Source: an uncultured Winogradskyella sp.
GTDB taxonomy: Bacteria; Bacteroidota; Bacteroidia; Flavobacteriales; Flavobacteriaceae
Length of the DNA: 64,000 bases
Direction of reading: 5' to 3'
Assembly (NCBI RefSeq): GCF_947498345.1
Contig: NZ_CANMJY010000001.1
Location: forward strand, 62,001-126,000
Position numbers and translations under genes: made by a program. Of the stretch, positions 39,701-46,314 are shown piece by piece. Numbering within the stretch: the stretch's first letter is position 1; each line of letters opens with the position of its first letter. The notes under the pieces were generated by a model, which had not been told where the DNA came from, searched no databases, and saw only the letters and a program-made list of their open reading frames with translations.

Positions 39701-39946
39701 TCTACAAGATGGTTGTTTAAAAATGACTATGTACGTCTTAGAAGTTTAACATTGGGTTATAACCTTTCTCAAGATGCTTTAAAAGAGATTGGGTTGAGTT
39801 CGGTAAGATTCTATTTCCAAGGGGATAACTTAATCACTTGGCAATCGCATGCTGGTATTGATCCAGAACAAGCGTTTAATGGACTTACGGCTAACAGATC
39901 TCCGTTACAGAGAACCTTCACTTTTGGAACATTGATTGAATTTTAA
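36710..39946 (+). CDS. SusC/RagA-family TonB-dependent outer-membrane transporter
   Basis: A 1078-residue protein: signal peptide (LANAQ), a carboxypeptidase-regulatory-like domain (about 25-100), the TonB-box-like EEVVVVAYGTQKKEAIVG, and a plug domain with VIDGAPF and LYGSRAANGVVLITT. A 22-strand barrel with the usual C-terminal YRxTPLQRTFTFG-like end follows. With the next gene's SusD lid it imports a large nutrient. Codon choice looks more biased than in its neighbours, as in highly expressed genes. The substrate is not evident, since no glycoside hydrolase is adjacent. Confidence 0.95.
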   Translation: MKVKNYGLVLLYLFFGFQLANAQEKTITGTITTESDGLPLPGANVIVKNTARGVQSDFDGNYTINVAQGDVLVISYVGMESAEVVIGTANVYNVALKEGNALEEVVVVAYGTQKKEAIVGSVAVVSSEIIENQQVTSPLRALQGTVAGVNLITAGGQPGSNPNFVIRGFGSFTGGNGPLIVIDGAPFNGNLNTISQDQIESISVLKDAASASLYGSRAANGVVLITTKRGKRNTKTSVRLRTQYGVSNPAVGIHDITDSEDYLRLMWSALRNDNIYNNGQDAATASANASNALIPTLGYNPYGVTNPIGTDGNLVQGASLQWETDWEDAVLRENVPRINHNINISGGTDNTNYFFSVDYLSEDGPVIKSDFERIASRVGLDSQVNDWLKLGITSGYSRSYSNNPDQTSGSTTQAISWIYSVNGIYPIFVRDANGELILDDSGNRIYDLGNGNGRPIGQPVNFNRPINGGENILASILLGSEQRIRTNFLGSVYAEAKFLKNFTFRTTFNYENFVFDSHSFDDDEIGAASNVQGRVSKARNVTTGLNAIQALNYKTTIADVHNVSVDAIYEANTSTFDGFSASSTGFLPGQEELGNGTVAETFGGFRTEQRIVSYLGRLAYNYDNRYFVEGSFRQDKSSQFGEDFNTGDFFSVGGAWNVTNESFMEDIDWLNNLKLRGSYGELGNINISGGFFPVSFLFGGTNFGNIVISPVEGQPTNLPAATLPDPALQWETSTTLNFGMDFTIFNGALSGTVEYFKRRSEDLIQDITATPSPGVPTVRANAGTIENSGWEVTLNSNIINKNDFSWSVGGNFSILKNEIIQVSPFSDTQVNGSKLWAVGNSLFEFYIREWAGVNPANGDAMWYQYFDDVNGDGVFNAGDNTITGLTQYREANPNAQIVRTVTNQYDDATRVETGKESLPDIQGGFNTNIRYKQFDLSALFNFSLGAYILDTDYSGLVNNFDAIGASAHPDNFKAWSQPGDITDFPRLTTSNNNFNSRSTRWLFKNDYVRLRSLTLGYNLSQDALKEIGLSSVRFYFQGDNLITWQSHAGIDPEQAFNGLTANRSPLQRTFTFGTLIEF

Positions 39947-39953
39947 AATAAAA

Positions 39954-41402
39954 ATGGATATGAAAAATAGATTTAAATTAATTCGACCTTTAGCGTTTTT
40001 CTTTACGCTATGTATGGTTGTGTCCTGTAATGAGGATTTTGTTGAAGAGCCTGTAGATACTACAGGTGTAACGGATCAGTTGATATTTTCAACTAGAGCT
40101 AATGCCCAAACCTTTGTCAATGGTATATTGTCAAACTATAAGGGGCAGTATGGGTCAGTAGACGCAGGTGGAATTTACGCTATGTATTTTGCAAGAGCGG
40201 TAAAGGGTAATGATATTATCCAGGATTTTAATTGGTATACTTTTGATTATGGTCATGAGAATAGAGAGCCAAACTTTAGAAGAACCAATTTTACATGGGA
40301 TTTCAACTATGAGAATGTCAATTTTGCCAACACCTTAATTGCTGGTGTTAACAATAGTAGCGGATTAAATGCTGAAACAAAGAAAGAATTTGTTGCTAAA
40401 GGTAAGTTTTTTAGAGGTTTACACTTGTTTGAGTTAGCCTTAGAATTTGCGCCTAACCTTAATAATGATCCAAGTTTAGAGCGTATACCAATTTATACAG
40501 CACCAACATCATTAGCAACGGTTGGTGGTAACCCACCAGTAGCAATGAGTGAGGTATATGCACAGGTTATTCAGGATTTGGAAGATGCTGTAGCAGATTT
40601 ACCAGATTCTAGAATAGGAAAGAGTTTTTTAAACAAAGCAGTAGCTCAGGCGGTATTAACCCGAGTATATGCAGTTACGCAAAATAACTGGCAACGAGTA
40701 TCTGAATTGGCAAGTGCAGCCTATGGTGGTAATGCATCACAAGCCGTACAATCTACTAACTGGGGCAATGGCTTCGGTGATATGCAAGATCAGGAATGGT
40801 TATGGGGCTTGTTCCAAAATGGCTCTGACGAGACTAACTTTTTCTGGGGACATGCGGCACCAATGATGGATCATTTGACCTTAAGTTATAATGCCAGTTA
40901 TTTTGATCCTGATTTTGTAGACGAATTTTCTGCAACTGATGTAAGAAATACATTTGTAGATATTTACGGTGTTTCAGCAACGACTCCATGGAGAGAATAT
41001 GTATCTACCAAATATGCATTTACATTCAGTACTGATATTCCGATTTTAAGAAAATCAGAGATGGTATTATTCGATGCAGAAGCACAGTACCACCTAGGTA
41101 ATTTACCAGCAGCGAGAAACCTTTTGTTTGCATTACAATCGGCAAGAGATCCTAATGCTACAATGAGTAATAATTCAGGTCAGGCATTACTGAATGAGAT
41201 TTTATTGGAGAGAAAGAAGGAATTTTACGGCGAGTTTGGACCACAATGGTTTGATGCAAAGCGTTATAACCTTCCTATAAATAGAAACGATATCCATAGA
41301 ATTTCTATTGATATACCTGCGAATAGTAACCTTTTCTTCTTAAAGATTCCAGAAGATGAGATTGACTTAAATGAGAACTATACAGGATTTGATAACATTT
41401 AA
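39954..41402 (+). CDS. SusD/RagB-family nutrient-binding lipoprotein
   Basis: About 480 residues, starting at the ATG at 39954 or 39960. Either gives a lipoprotein signal ending MVVSC, whereas 39936 would overlap the end of susC. SusD features include an N-terminal TPR-like helical region (KFFRGLHLFELALEFA, KAVAQAVLTRVYAV) and a C-terminal LLNEILLERKKEFYGEFGPQWFDAKRY helix block. It forms the lid of the SusC transporter at the cell surface. Confidence 0.92.
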   Translation: MDMKNRFKLIRPLAFFFTLCMVVSCNEDFVEEPVDTTGVTDQLIFSTRANAQTFVNGILSNYKGQYGSVDAGGIYAMYFARAVKGNDIIQDFNWYTFDYGHENREPNFRRTNFTWDFNYENVNFANTLIAGVNNSSGLNAETKKEFVAKGKFFRGLHLFELALEFAPNLNNDPSLERIPIYTAPTSLATVGGNPPVAMSEVYAQVIQDLEDAVADLPDSRIGKSFLNKAVAQAVLTRVYAVTQNNWQRVSELASAAYGGNASQAVQSTNWGNGFGDMQDQEWLWGLFQNGSDETNFFWGHAAPMMDHLTLSYNASYFDPDFVDEFSATDVRNTFVDIYGVSATTPWREYVSTKYAFTFSTDIPILRKSEMVLFDAEAQYHLGNLPAARNLLFALQSARDPNATMSNNSGQALLNEILLERKKEFYGEFGPQWFDAKRYNLPINRNDIHRISIDIPANSNLFFLKIPEDEIDLNENYTGFDNI

Positions 41403-41415
41403 AAAAAAGAATATT

Positions 41416-42174
41416 ATGAAAAAAATTTTATTAGGAGCCTTAGTTCTTTCAATGGCCATCTTCACATCTTGTGAAAGTGATATTGATGCAGACGTTCCAA
41501 GCGTATCGGATTACAACTTTATAAGTTTTGAGGACGACAATGTGGTTTTCGAATTGAACCAGGATGGTTCTTCGACTCAGACTATTACAGTTTATAATTC
41601 AAGAAGATCATCATCAGCGAGAACTTATAATTTACAGGTTTTACCTGCAGGTTTCAGTGCTCTATATGGCACAGACATAAGTTCAGATGCTTATAGTGTA
41701 CCAGCTTCTGTAACTATTCCAGCAAATGAGCGATCTGCTCAATTTGATGTAACTATTACAGATAATGGTGTAGCAAGTGGTCAACGATTGACTATTGGAT
41801 TCTCTAATGATACAACAGCTGAGAATCCACACCCAATGAATCTAAATATTACAATTGTGTGCCCTGTGAACGAGCTGATTCTGGATATCAACTTTGATAA
41901 CTTTGCAGAGGAGACCAGTTGGGAGCTTTATGACCTAACCAGTGGGACAGTTCTTATAGCATCTGGTGATGGTTACGATGATTTAGATGGTGGATCAATT
42001 CAGGAACGTATATGTTTAGAGGATGGTGATTATGGATTTGTTATCTATGATGTATATTCCGATGGTATATGCTGTGCTTACGGACAGGGAAGTTATACTT
42101 TAACACTTAACGGTGAAGTTATTAAGGAAGGTGGTTCTTTTGGTGCCAATGAGGTTACGCTCTTTACACCTTAA
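41416..42174 (+). CDS. Accessory surface lipoprotein of the SusCD operon
   Basis: A 252-residue lipoprotein, starting at the ATG at 41416 with lipobox FTSC (Cys20). Residues about 30-165 look like a Calx-beta/DUF4843-like Ig domain (FELNQDGSSTQTITVYNSRR ... VPASVTIPANERSAQFDVTI). The C-terminal part, about 166-252, carries DVYSDGICCAYGQGSYTL, a Cys-rich beta-sandwich motif seen in other secreted Bacteroidota proteins. It probably binds ligand at the surface beside SusD. It ends at a strong terminator. Confidence 0.72.
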   Translation: MKKILLGALVLSMAIFTSCESDIDADVPSVSDYNFISFEDDNVVFELNQDGSSTQTITVYNSRRSSSARTYNLQVLPAGFSALYGTDISSDAYSVPASVTIPANERSAQFDVTITDNGVASGQRLTIGFSNDTTAENPHPMNLNITIVCPVNELILDINFDNFAEETSWELYDLTSGTVLIASGDGYDDLDGGSIQERICLEDGDYGFVIYDVYSDGICCAYGQGSYTLTLNGEVIKEGGSFGANEVTLFTP

Positions 42175-42205
42175 GCTTATATATTTTTACTTTTAAAGTT
42201 TTAAG

Positions 42206-42238
42206 AACGCTACAAACTTAGTTTGTAGCGTTTTTTTA
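42206..42238 (+). terminator. Terminator of the SusCD operon
   Basis: A perfect 12-bp stem, AACGCTACAAAC (42206-42217) with GTTTGTAGCGTT (42221-42232), a 3-base loop and a T-run. It lies between convergent genes, the SusCD operon and lspA, and may slow transcription from both sides. Confidence 0.93.
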
Positions 42239-42736
42239 TGAGATAGACTTTTCGTTTTTATTATTAAATATACCACTGAAAAGCAACATAATCATTCCAA
42301 TAGTTACAGAGAGGTCCGCTACATTAAAAATTCCTGTTTTTATAGTCTCAGTAATTTTAATAAAGAAAAAATCGGTGACTTCACCAAAAACTATTCGGTC
42401 AAAGACATTAGCTATACCACCGCCAATAATGCAACAAAAAGCGATTAGACTCAGACGATCTAACTCTTTAGTTTTAATGATGTAATATATCACATATAGG
42501 AGTACAATGGTAGGTAAAATTAAAAGAAAAATAAGACGGAGAGTAGGATTAATATCGCTCCCCATACCAAGGAAAGCCCCTTTGTTTTCAACCCAAATTA
42601 GTTGAAAGTAATCTTTTATCACATCAATTTGACCTCTAGCCCCTTGTATCATATTATTTCTTACTATGACCTTTGTGATTTGATCAATAGCAATATTAAA
42701 CACTATAAGTAGAGTAATAAAGACATTTCTATTCAA
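42236..42736 (-). CDS. lspA: Lipoprotein signal peptidase (signal peptidase II)
   Basis: A 166-residue inner-membrane aspartic peptidase with four hydrophobic segments. Family motifs are NKGAFLGMGSD, GGGIANVFDR with catalytic Asp113, and FNVADLSVTIG with Asp141. It removes signal peptides from prolipoproteins, which are abundant in this window. It is 12 bases after fabD in the same direction. Confidence 0.95.
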   Translation of the reverse strand: MNRNVFITLLIVFNIAIDQITKVIVRNNMIQGARGQIDVIKDYFQLIWVENKGAFLGMGSDINPTLRLIFLLILPTIVLLYVIYYIIKTKELDRLSLIAFCCIIGGGIANVFDRIVFGEVTDFFFIKITETIKTGIFNVADLSVTIGMIMLLFSGIFNNKNEKSIS

Positions 42737-42748
42737 AACTGAGAGGTT

Positions 42749-43642
42749 TTAGACGTTATTTCCAAATGTTGCTGAAGTCGTTTCTGCTTCTCTGTGTATT
42801 TTTTTAACTAAGCCTTGTAAAACCTTACCAGGACCAACTTCGGTAAAATGTGTTGCTCCATCAGCAATCATTTGTTGCACAGATTGTGTCCAACGTACAG
42901 GAGCTGTTAACTGAGCAATTAAATTGGCTTTTATTTCGTTTTCATCTGTAACAGCTGAAGCAGTTACATTTTGGTATATTGGGCAGTTAGGTTTATTAAA
43001 CGTTGTGCTTTCAATAGCTGCAGCTAATTCTTCTCTAGCAGGCTCCATCATTGGCGAATGAAATGCACCACCAACAGGTAAAACTAACGCACGTCTTGCA
43101 CCTTCTTCTTTGAGTGTCTCACAAGCGTTATTTATCGCATCAATTTCTCCTGAAATAACTAACTGACCTGGGCAGTTATAATTGGCAGCAACCACGACGC
43201 CTTCAGTCATGGCACAAACCTTTTCTACAATATCATCATCTAAGCCTAAAACGGCAGCCATAGTACTTGGCTGTAATTCACATGCTTTTTGCATGGTTTG
43301 AGCACGTTGAGACACTAATTTTAAACCATCCTCAAATGTTAAACCATCAGCAGTAACCAAAGCAGAAAATTCTCCAAGAGAATGACCAGCAACCATATCA
43401 GGTTGAAAATTATCCCCTAAGGTTTTTGCTAAAATCACAGAATGTAAAAAGATAGCGGGTTGTGTCACCTTAGTTTCCTTTAAGTCTTCGGCAGAGCCTT
43501 CAAACATAATATCGGTAATAGAAAAGCCTAAAATGTCATTTGCTTTTTCAAATAACTCTTGTGCTAACGGTGAATTTTCATAGAGGTCTAAACCCATTCC
43601 TGAGAATTGTGCTCCTTGACCTGGAAATATATATGCGTTCAT
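42749..43642 (-). CDS. fabD: Malonyl-CoA:ACP transacylase
   Basis: A 297-residue fatty-acid synthesis enzyme. AYIFPGQGAQFSGMG opens the protein, the nucleophile Ser88 is in GHSLGEF, and the His partner is in GGAFHSPMM. It loads malonyl groups onto acyl carrier protein in the cytosol. It sits between the DHFR fusion and lspA, probably in one transcript. Confidence 0.96.
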   Translation of the reverse strand: MNAYIFPGQGAQFSGMGLDLYENSPLAQELFEKANDILGFSITDIMFEGSAEDLKETKVTQPAIFLHSVILAKTLGDNFQPDMVAGHSLGEFSALVTADGLTFEDGLKLVSQRAQTMQKACELQPSTMAAVLGLDDDIVEKVCAMTEGVVVAANYNCPGQLVISGEIDAINNACETLKEEGARRALVLPVGGAFHSPMMEPAREELAAAIESTTFNKPNCPIYQNVTASAVTDENEIKANLIAQLTAPVRWTQSVQQMIADGATHFTEVGPGKVLQGLVKKIHREAETTSATFGNNV

Positions 43643-43678
43643 TTTTATTTTAATTTAGTGCTGCAAAAATAGGAATAT

Positions 43679-44611
43679 TTATCGTCTTTTATATGTTATA
43701 AACGAATAGGCATAATTGTGTTTTTCATCAGCATCATGAGTAGTTCTATTAACTTCTTTCCATTTACTAGAATCTATCTCTGGAAAGTGAGTATCTGCAC
43801 CTTCAAAAGTGGAATGTACTCTTGTAATTTCAAGTTTGTCAGCTAAATGCATAGATAACTTATAGATTTCACCGCCTCCAATAATAAATGGTTGTGTATC
43901 TGTTTTTGCGGCATCTATTGCATCTTCGAGATTATTAACTACAATCACTCCGCTTGGTACCTTGTAATCTAATTGTCTTGTGATGACAATATGTATTCGA
44001 TTGGGAAGTGGTTTTGGGAAGCTTTCAAAGGTTTTTCTTCCCATTATAATATGATGGCCCGAAGTCAATTTTTTAAAGCGTTTTAAATCATTACTCAAAT
44101 GCCATATAAGATTATTATCCTTACCAATAGCATTATCTTCACCAGCGGCTACAATAATGGTTAGCTCATTAGTGCTTTTTTTTTCTTCAGTTTTAGACTC
44201 AGTAAGGGTTTCGTTAAAAGCTTGTGATTGTGCTATTTTCCTTTCTTCTTTTAGAAAACTTTCTTTTAACTTATCTATGCGTTGCTGTTGCTGATTTACT
44301 AGTTTTTCGAGCTGTTGTTTCTCCCAGGCTTTACCCATAAATTTATTGGTGATGAATACACTTATAAAGTGATAAACAAATAAAAATAACCAGGCTAAAA
44401 TGGCATATACAAACCAATTAATACCAACTATGGTAAAATCCTTACCAATACCTAAAACTGTATTGGCTATAATTAAAAATACGGCACCGATTAAAAAAAT
44501 GACAAAATGAATATATAAACGCTTTTTTTGTCTAATACGTTTTTGAGCATTCTCTATTAATTCTAACTGGTCCTTATCTATAGTGGAAACTTGTTTTTTC
44601 TTTCCGAACAT
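43679..44611 (-). CDS. folA: Membrane-anchored dihydrofolate reductase (2TM domain-DHFR fusion)
   Basis: About 310 residues (start at 44611; an ATG at 44617 adds two). The N-terminus is a 2TM domain: two membrane helices at about 33-55 and 63-89, then a Gln/Glu/Lys-rich coiled coil (98-125). After a polar linker, residues about 151-312 form a complete DHFR: ELTIIVAAGEDNAIGKDNNLIWHL, GRKTFESFPKPLPNR and FIIGGGEIY. DHFR makes tetrahydrofolate and is normally a soluble protein of about 160 residues, so this is nearly twice the usual length. thyA lies nearby at 45283. Confidence 0.9.
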   Translation of the reverse strand: MFGKKKQVSTIDKDQLELIENAQKRIRQKKRLYIHFVIFLIGAVFLIIANTVLGIGKDFTIVGINWFVYAILAWLFLFVYHFISVFITNKFMGKAWEKQQLEKLVNQQQQRIDKLKESFLKEERKIAQSQAFNETLTESKTEEKKSTNELTIIVAAGEDNAIGKDNNLIWHLSNDLKRFKKLTSGHHIIMGRKTFESFPKPLPNRIHIVITRQLDYKVPSGVIVVNNLEDAIDAAKTDTQPFIIGGGEIYKLSMHLADKLEITRVHSTFEGADTHFPEIDSSKWKEVNRTTHDADEKHNYAYSFITYKRR

Positions 44612-44799
44612 AATCATAATTTAATAAGATAAAGATACCTTTTTTTCACTAAAACGTTATCGTGTTTTTTTAATATGAAAAACATGTATTTTTCGAAAAC
44701 GATATAGTTATAATCAGATAAAAATGCGCCCAAATTTTGTTATCAATACGCTAAAATTCCAATAAGAATATTGCATAGTTTAATAAAAAATAAGTCTAA

Positions 44800-44818
44800 A
44801 ATTATCAAATTGATAATT
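44800..44818. repeat. 19-bp palindrome between folA and the CBM48 gene
   Basis: AATTATCAA (44800-44808) and TTGATAATT (44810-44818) are perfect 9-bp arms around one base. It lies about 30 bases upstream of the likely -33 region of the CBM48 gene, so it could be an operator. Confidence 0.5.
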
Positions 44819-44847
44819 CTTTCATTTCAAGGAAGTTAAATAATATA

Positions 44848-44873
44848 TTGTCTTTTTTTCTTTTATACTTTTG
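44848..44873 (+). promoter_or_regulatory. Bacteroidota-type promoter of the CBM48 gene
   Basis: A -7 element TACTTTTG (consensus TANNTTTG) is at 44866-44873, and a TTG lies upstream at 44848-44850. The spacing of 15 is shorter than usual. Transcription would start near 44880, giving a leader of about 30 bases. Confidence 0.45.
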
Positions 44874-44909
44874 TGCTGTAAAACTAATTTATTTTATAAC
44901 TCATTTATT

Positions 44910-45206
44910 ATGGCAATTAAAAAGCAGTATTTAAAAAGTAAGCCAGTTTGTAAGGTGACATTTTCTGTTCCTGCAGAGGAGGCAAAATGTGTAGCAGTGG
45001 TTGGAAGCTTTAACGAGTGGAATACTGAAGCTACTGAATTAAAAAAATTGAAGAACGGAACTTTTAAAGGTACCGTAGATTTAGAAAGTGATAACTCTTA
45101 TGAATTTAGATACGTTGTTGACGGAACTTACGTTAATGATGAACAAGCAGATGCTTATGCTTGGAACGACTTTGCATCAGCAGAGAATGGTGTTTTAAAT
45201 TTGTAA
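44910..45206 (+). CDS. Stand-alone CBM48 (isoamylase N-terminal/AMPK-beta-like) protein
   Basis: A 98-residue protein starting at the ATG at 44910 (MAIKKQYLKSK). An upstream in-frame ATG at 44871 overlaps the promoter. It is one E-set domain: KVTFSVPAEEAKCVAVVGSFNEWNT, then the strand pair FKGTVDL and YEFRYVVDGTYVNDEQAD. CBM48 modules bind alpha-glucans such as glycogen and are usually attached to enzymes. A free one may be a glycogen-binding or regulatory subunit. It has its own promoter and terminator. Confidence 0.82.
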   Translation: MAIKKQYLKSKPVCKVTFSVPAEEAKCVAVVGSFNEWNTEATELKKLKNGTFKGTVDLESDNSYEFRYVVDGTYVNDEQADAYAWNDFASAENGVLNL

Positions 45207-45225
45207 TCACTACTACAGAGATTAG

Positions 45226-45257
45226 AAAAGCGTCCCGAATTCCGAGACGCTTTTTTT
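45226..45257. terminator. Terminator between the CBM48 gene and thyA
   Basis: A 9-bp stem, AAAAGCGTC / GACGCTTTT, with a short inner loop and T-run on the + strand. The A-run on the other side gives a weaker T-tract on the - strand. It can serve both convergent genes. Confidence 0.85.
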
Positions 45258-45282
45258 ATTAATATATGTATTACCTGTTACT

Positions 45283-46107
45283 TTATACAGCAACCACGCC
45301 TTTAATATGTGGATGCGGATTATAATCAACTAAAGTAAAATCTTCAAACTTAAAATCGAAAATATCTCTTACTTGTGGATTTAACATCATTTTTGGTAGT
45401 GGTCTTATGTCTCTAGATAATTGTAATTCTAGTTGTTCCATATGATTATTATAGATATGCGCGTCACCAAAGGTATGTATAAAATCTCCTGGTTGGTAAC
45501 TACAAACCTGTGCCATCATCATGGTGAATAAAGCATAAGATGCAATATTAAAAGGGACACCCAAAAAGATATCTGCACTTCTTTGGTAGAGTTGACAAGA
45601 CAACTTACCATCAGCTACATAAAATTGAAAAAACGCATGGCATGGAGGTAGAGCAGCTTTACCGTTGGCTACATTTTCAGAGAATGATTTTGACGTATCA
45701 GGTAGAACAGATGGATTCCACGCAGATACTAACATTCTTCGACTATTTGGATTGTTTTTTAGGGTTTGGATAACTTCTTTTATTTGATCAATTTCTTCAC
45801 TAGCCCAGTTACGCCATTGATGGCCATAAACCGGACCTAAGTCACCATTTTCATCAGCCCATTCGTTCCAGATTCGCACACCATTTTCCGTTAAATACTT
45901 TGTATTGGTATCACCTTTTAAAAACCATAATAATTCGTGGATAATAGATTTAAGATGTAACTTTTTAGTAGTTACCATCGGGAAACCTTCACTTAAATCG
46001 AAACGCATTTGGTAACCAAAAACACTTTTTGTTCCTGTTCCTGTTCTATCTCCTTTTTCGTTTCCGTTCTCTAAAACGTATTTTACTAAATCGTGGTATT
46101 GTTTCAT
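45283..46107 (-). CDS. thyA: Thymidylate synthase
   Basis: A 274-residue ThyA. Catalytic Cys156 is in [12 protein letters not shown], preceded by [10 protein letters not shown] and followed by [18 protein letters not shown]. The start is set at 46107 (MKQYHDLV). Two upstream in-frame ATGs fall inside a small repeat element at 46108-46137 and are not part of the family. It makes dTMP from dUMP and methylene-THF, working with the nearby DHFR. Confidence 0.96.
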   Translation of the reverse strand: MKQYHDLVKYVLENGNEKGDRTGTGTKSVFGYQMRFDLSEGFPMVTTKKLHLKSIIHELLWFLKGDTNTKYLTENGVRIWNEWADENGDLGPVYGHQWRNWASEEIDQIKEVIQTLKNNPNSRRMLVSAWNPSVLPDTSKSFSENVANGKAALPPCHAFFQFYVADGKLSCQLYQRSADIFLGVPFNIASYALFTMMMAQVCSYQPGDFIHTFGDAHIYNNHMEQLELQLSRDIRPLPKMMLNPQVRDIFDFKFEDFTLVDYNPHPHIKGVVAV

Positions 46108-46137
46108 GCGCATTTCCTGCAAAAGCAGGAACCTCTT
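46108..46137. repeat. REP-like palindromic fragment upstream of thyA
   Basis: TTCCTGC (46114-46120) and GCAGGAA (46125-46131) form a tight stem-loop with an AAAA loop. From memory, very similar short elements are scattered between genes in many Flavobacteriia genomes. It abuts the thyA start codon. Confidence 0.55.
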
Positions 46138-46206
46138 TAAATTAAACTGAAATATTTATTGGAATTGAAATGCTAAATTAAGTTCAGCAAGCCAACAAAC
46201 GAAAAT

Positions 46207-46240
46207 ATAAAAAAGCTTCAAGTCAAGATGATTTGAAGCT
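46207..46240 (-). terminator. Terminator downstream of the nucleoside transporter gene
   Basis: On the - strand an 8-bp stem (AGCTTCAA / TTGAAGCT) with an 11-base loop is followed by six T. It lies 75 bases after the transporter stop and separates it from thyA. Confidence 0.8.
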
Positions 46241-46314
46241 GTAAATTATATTAAAAGTTATTAACGATATTCTTTAAAATAGGTGAGCTGTAAATTATCT
46301 ATGTCAATTCGATA

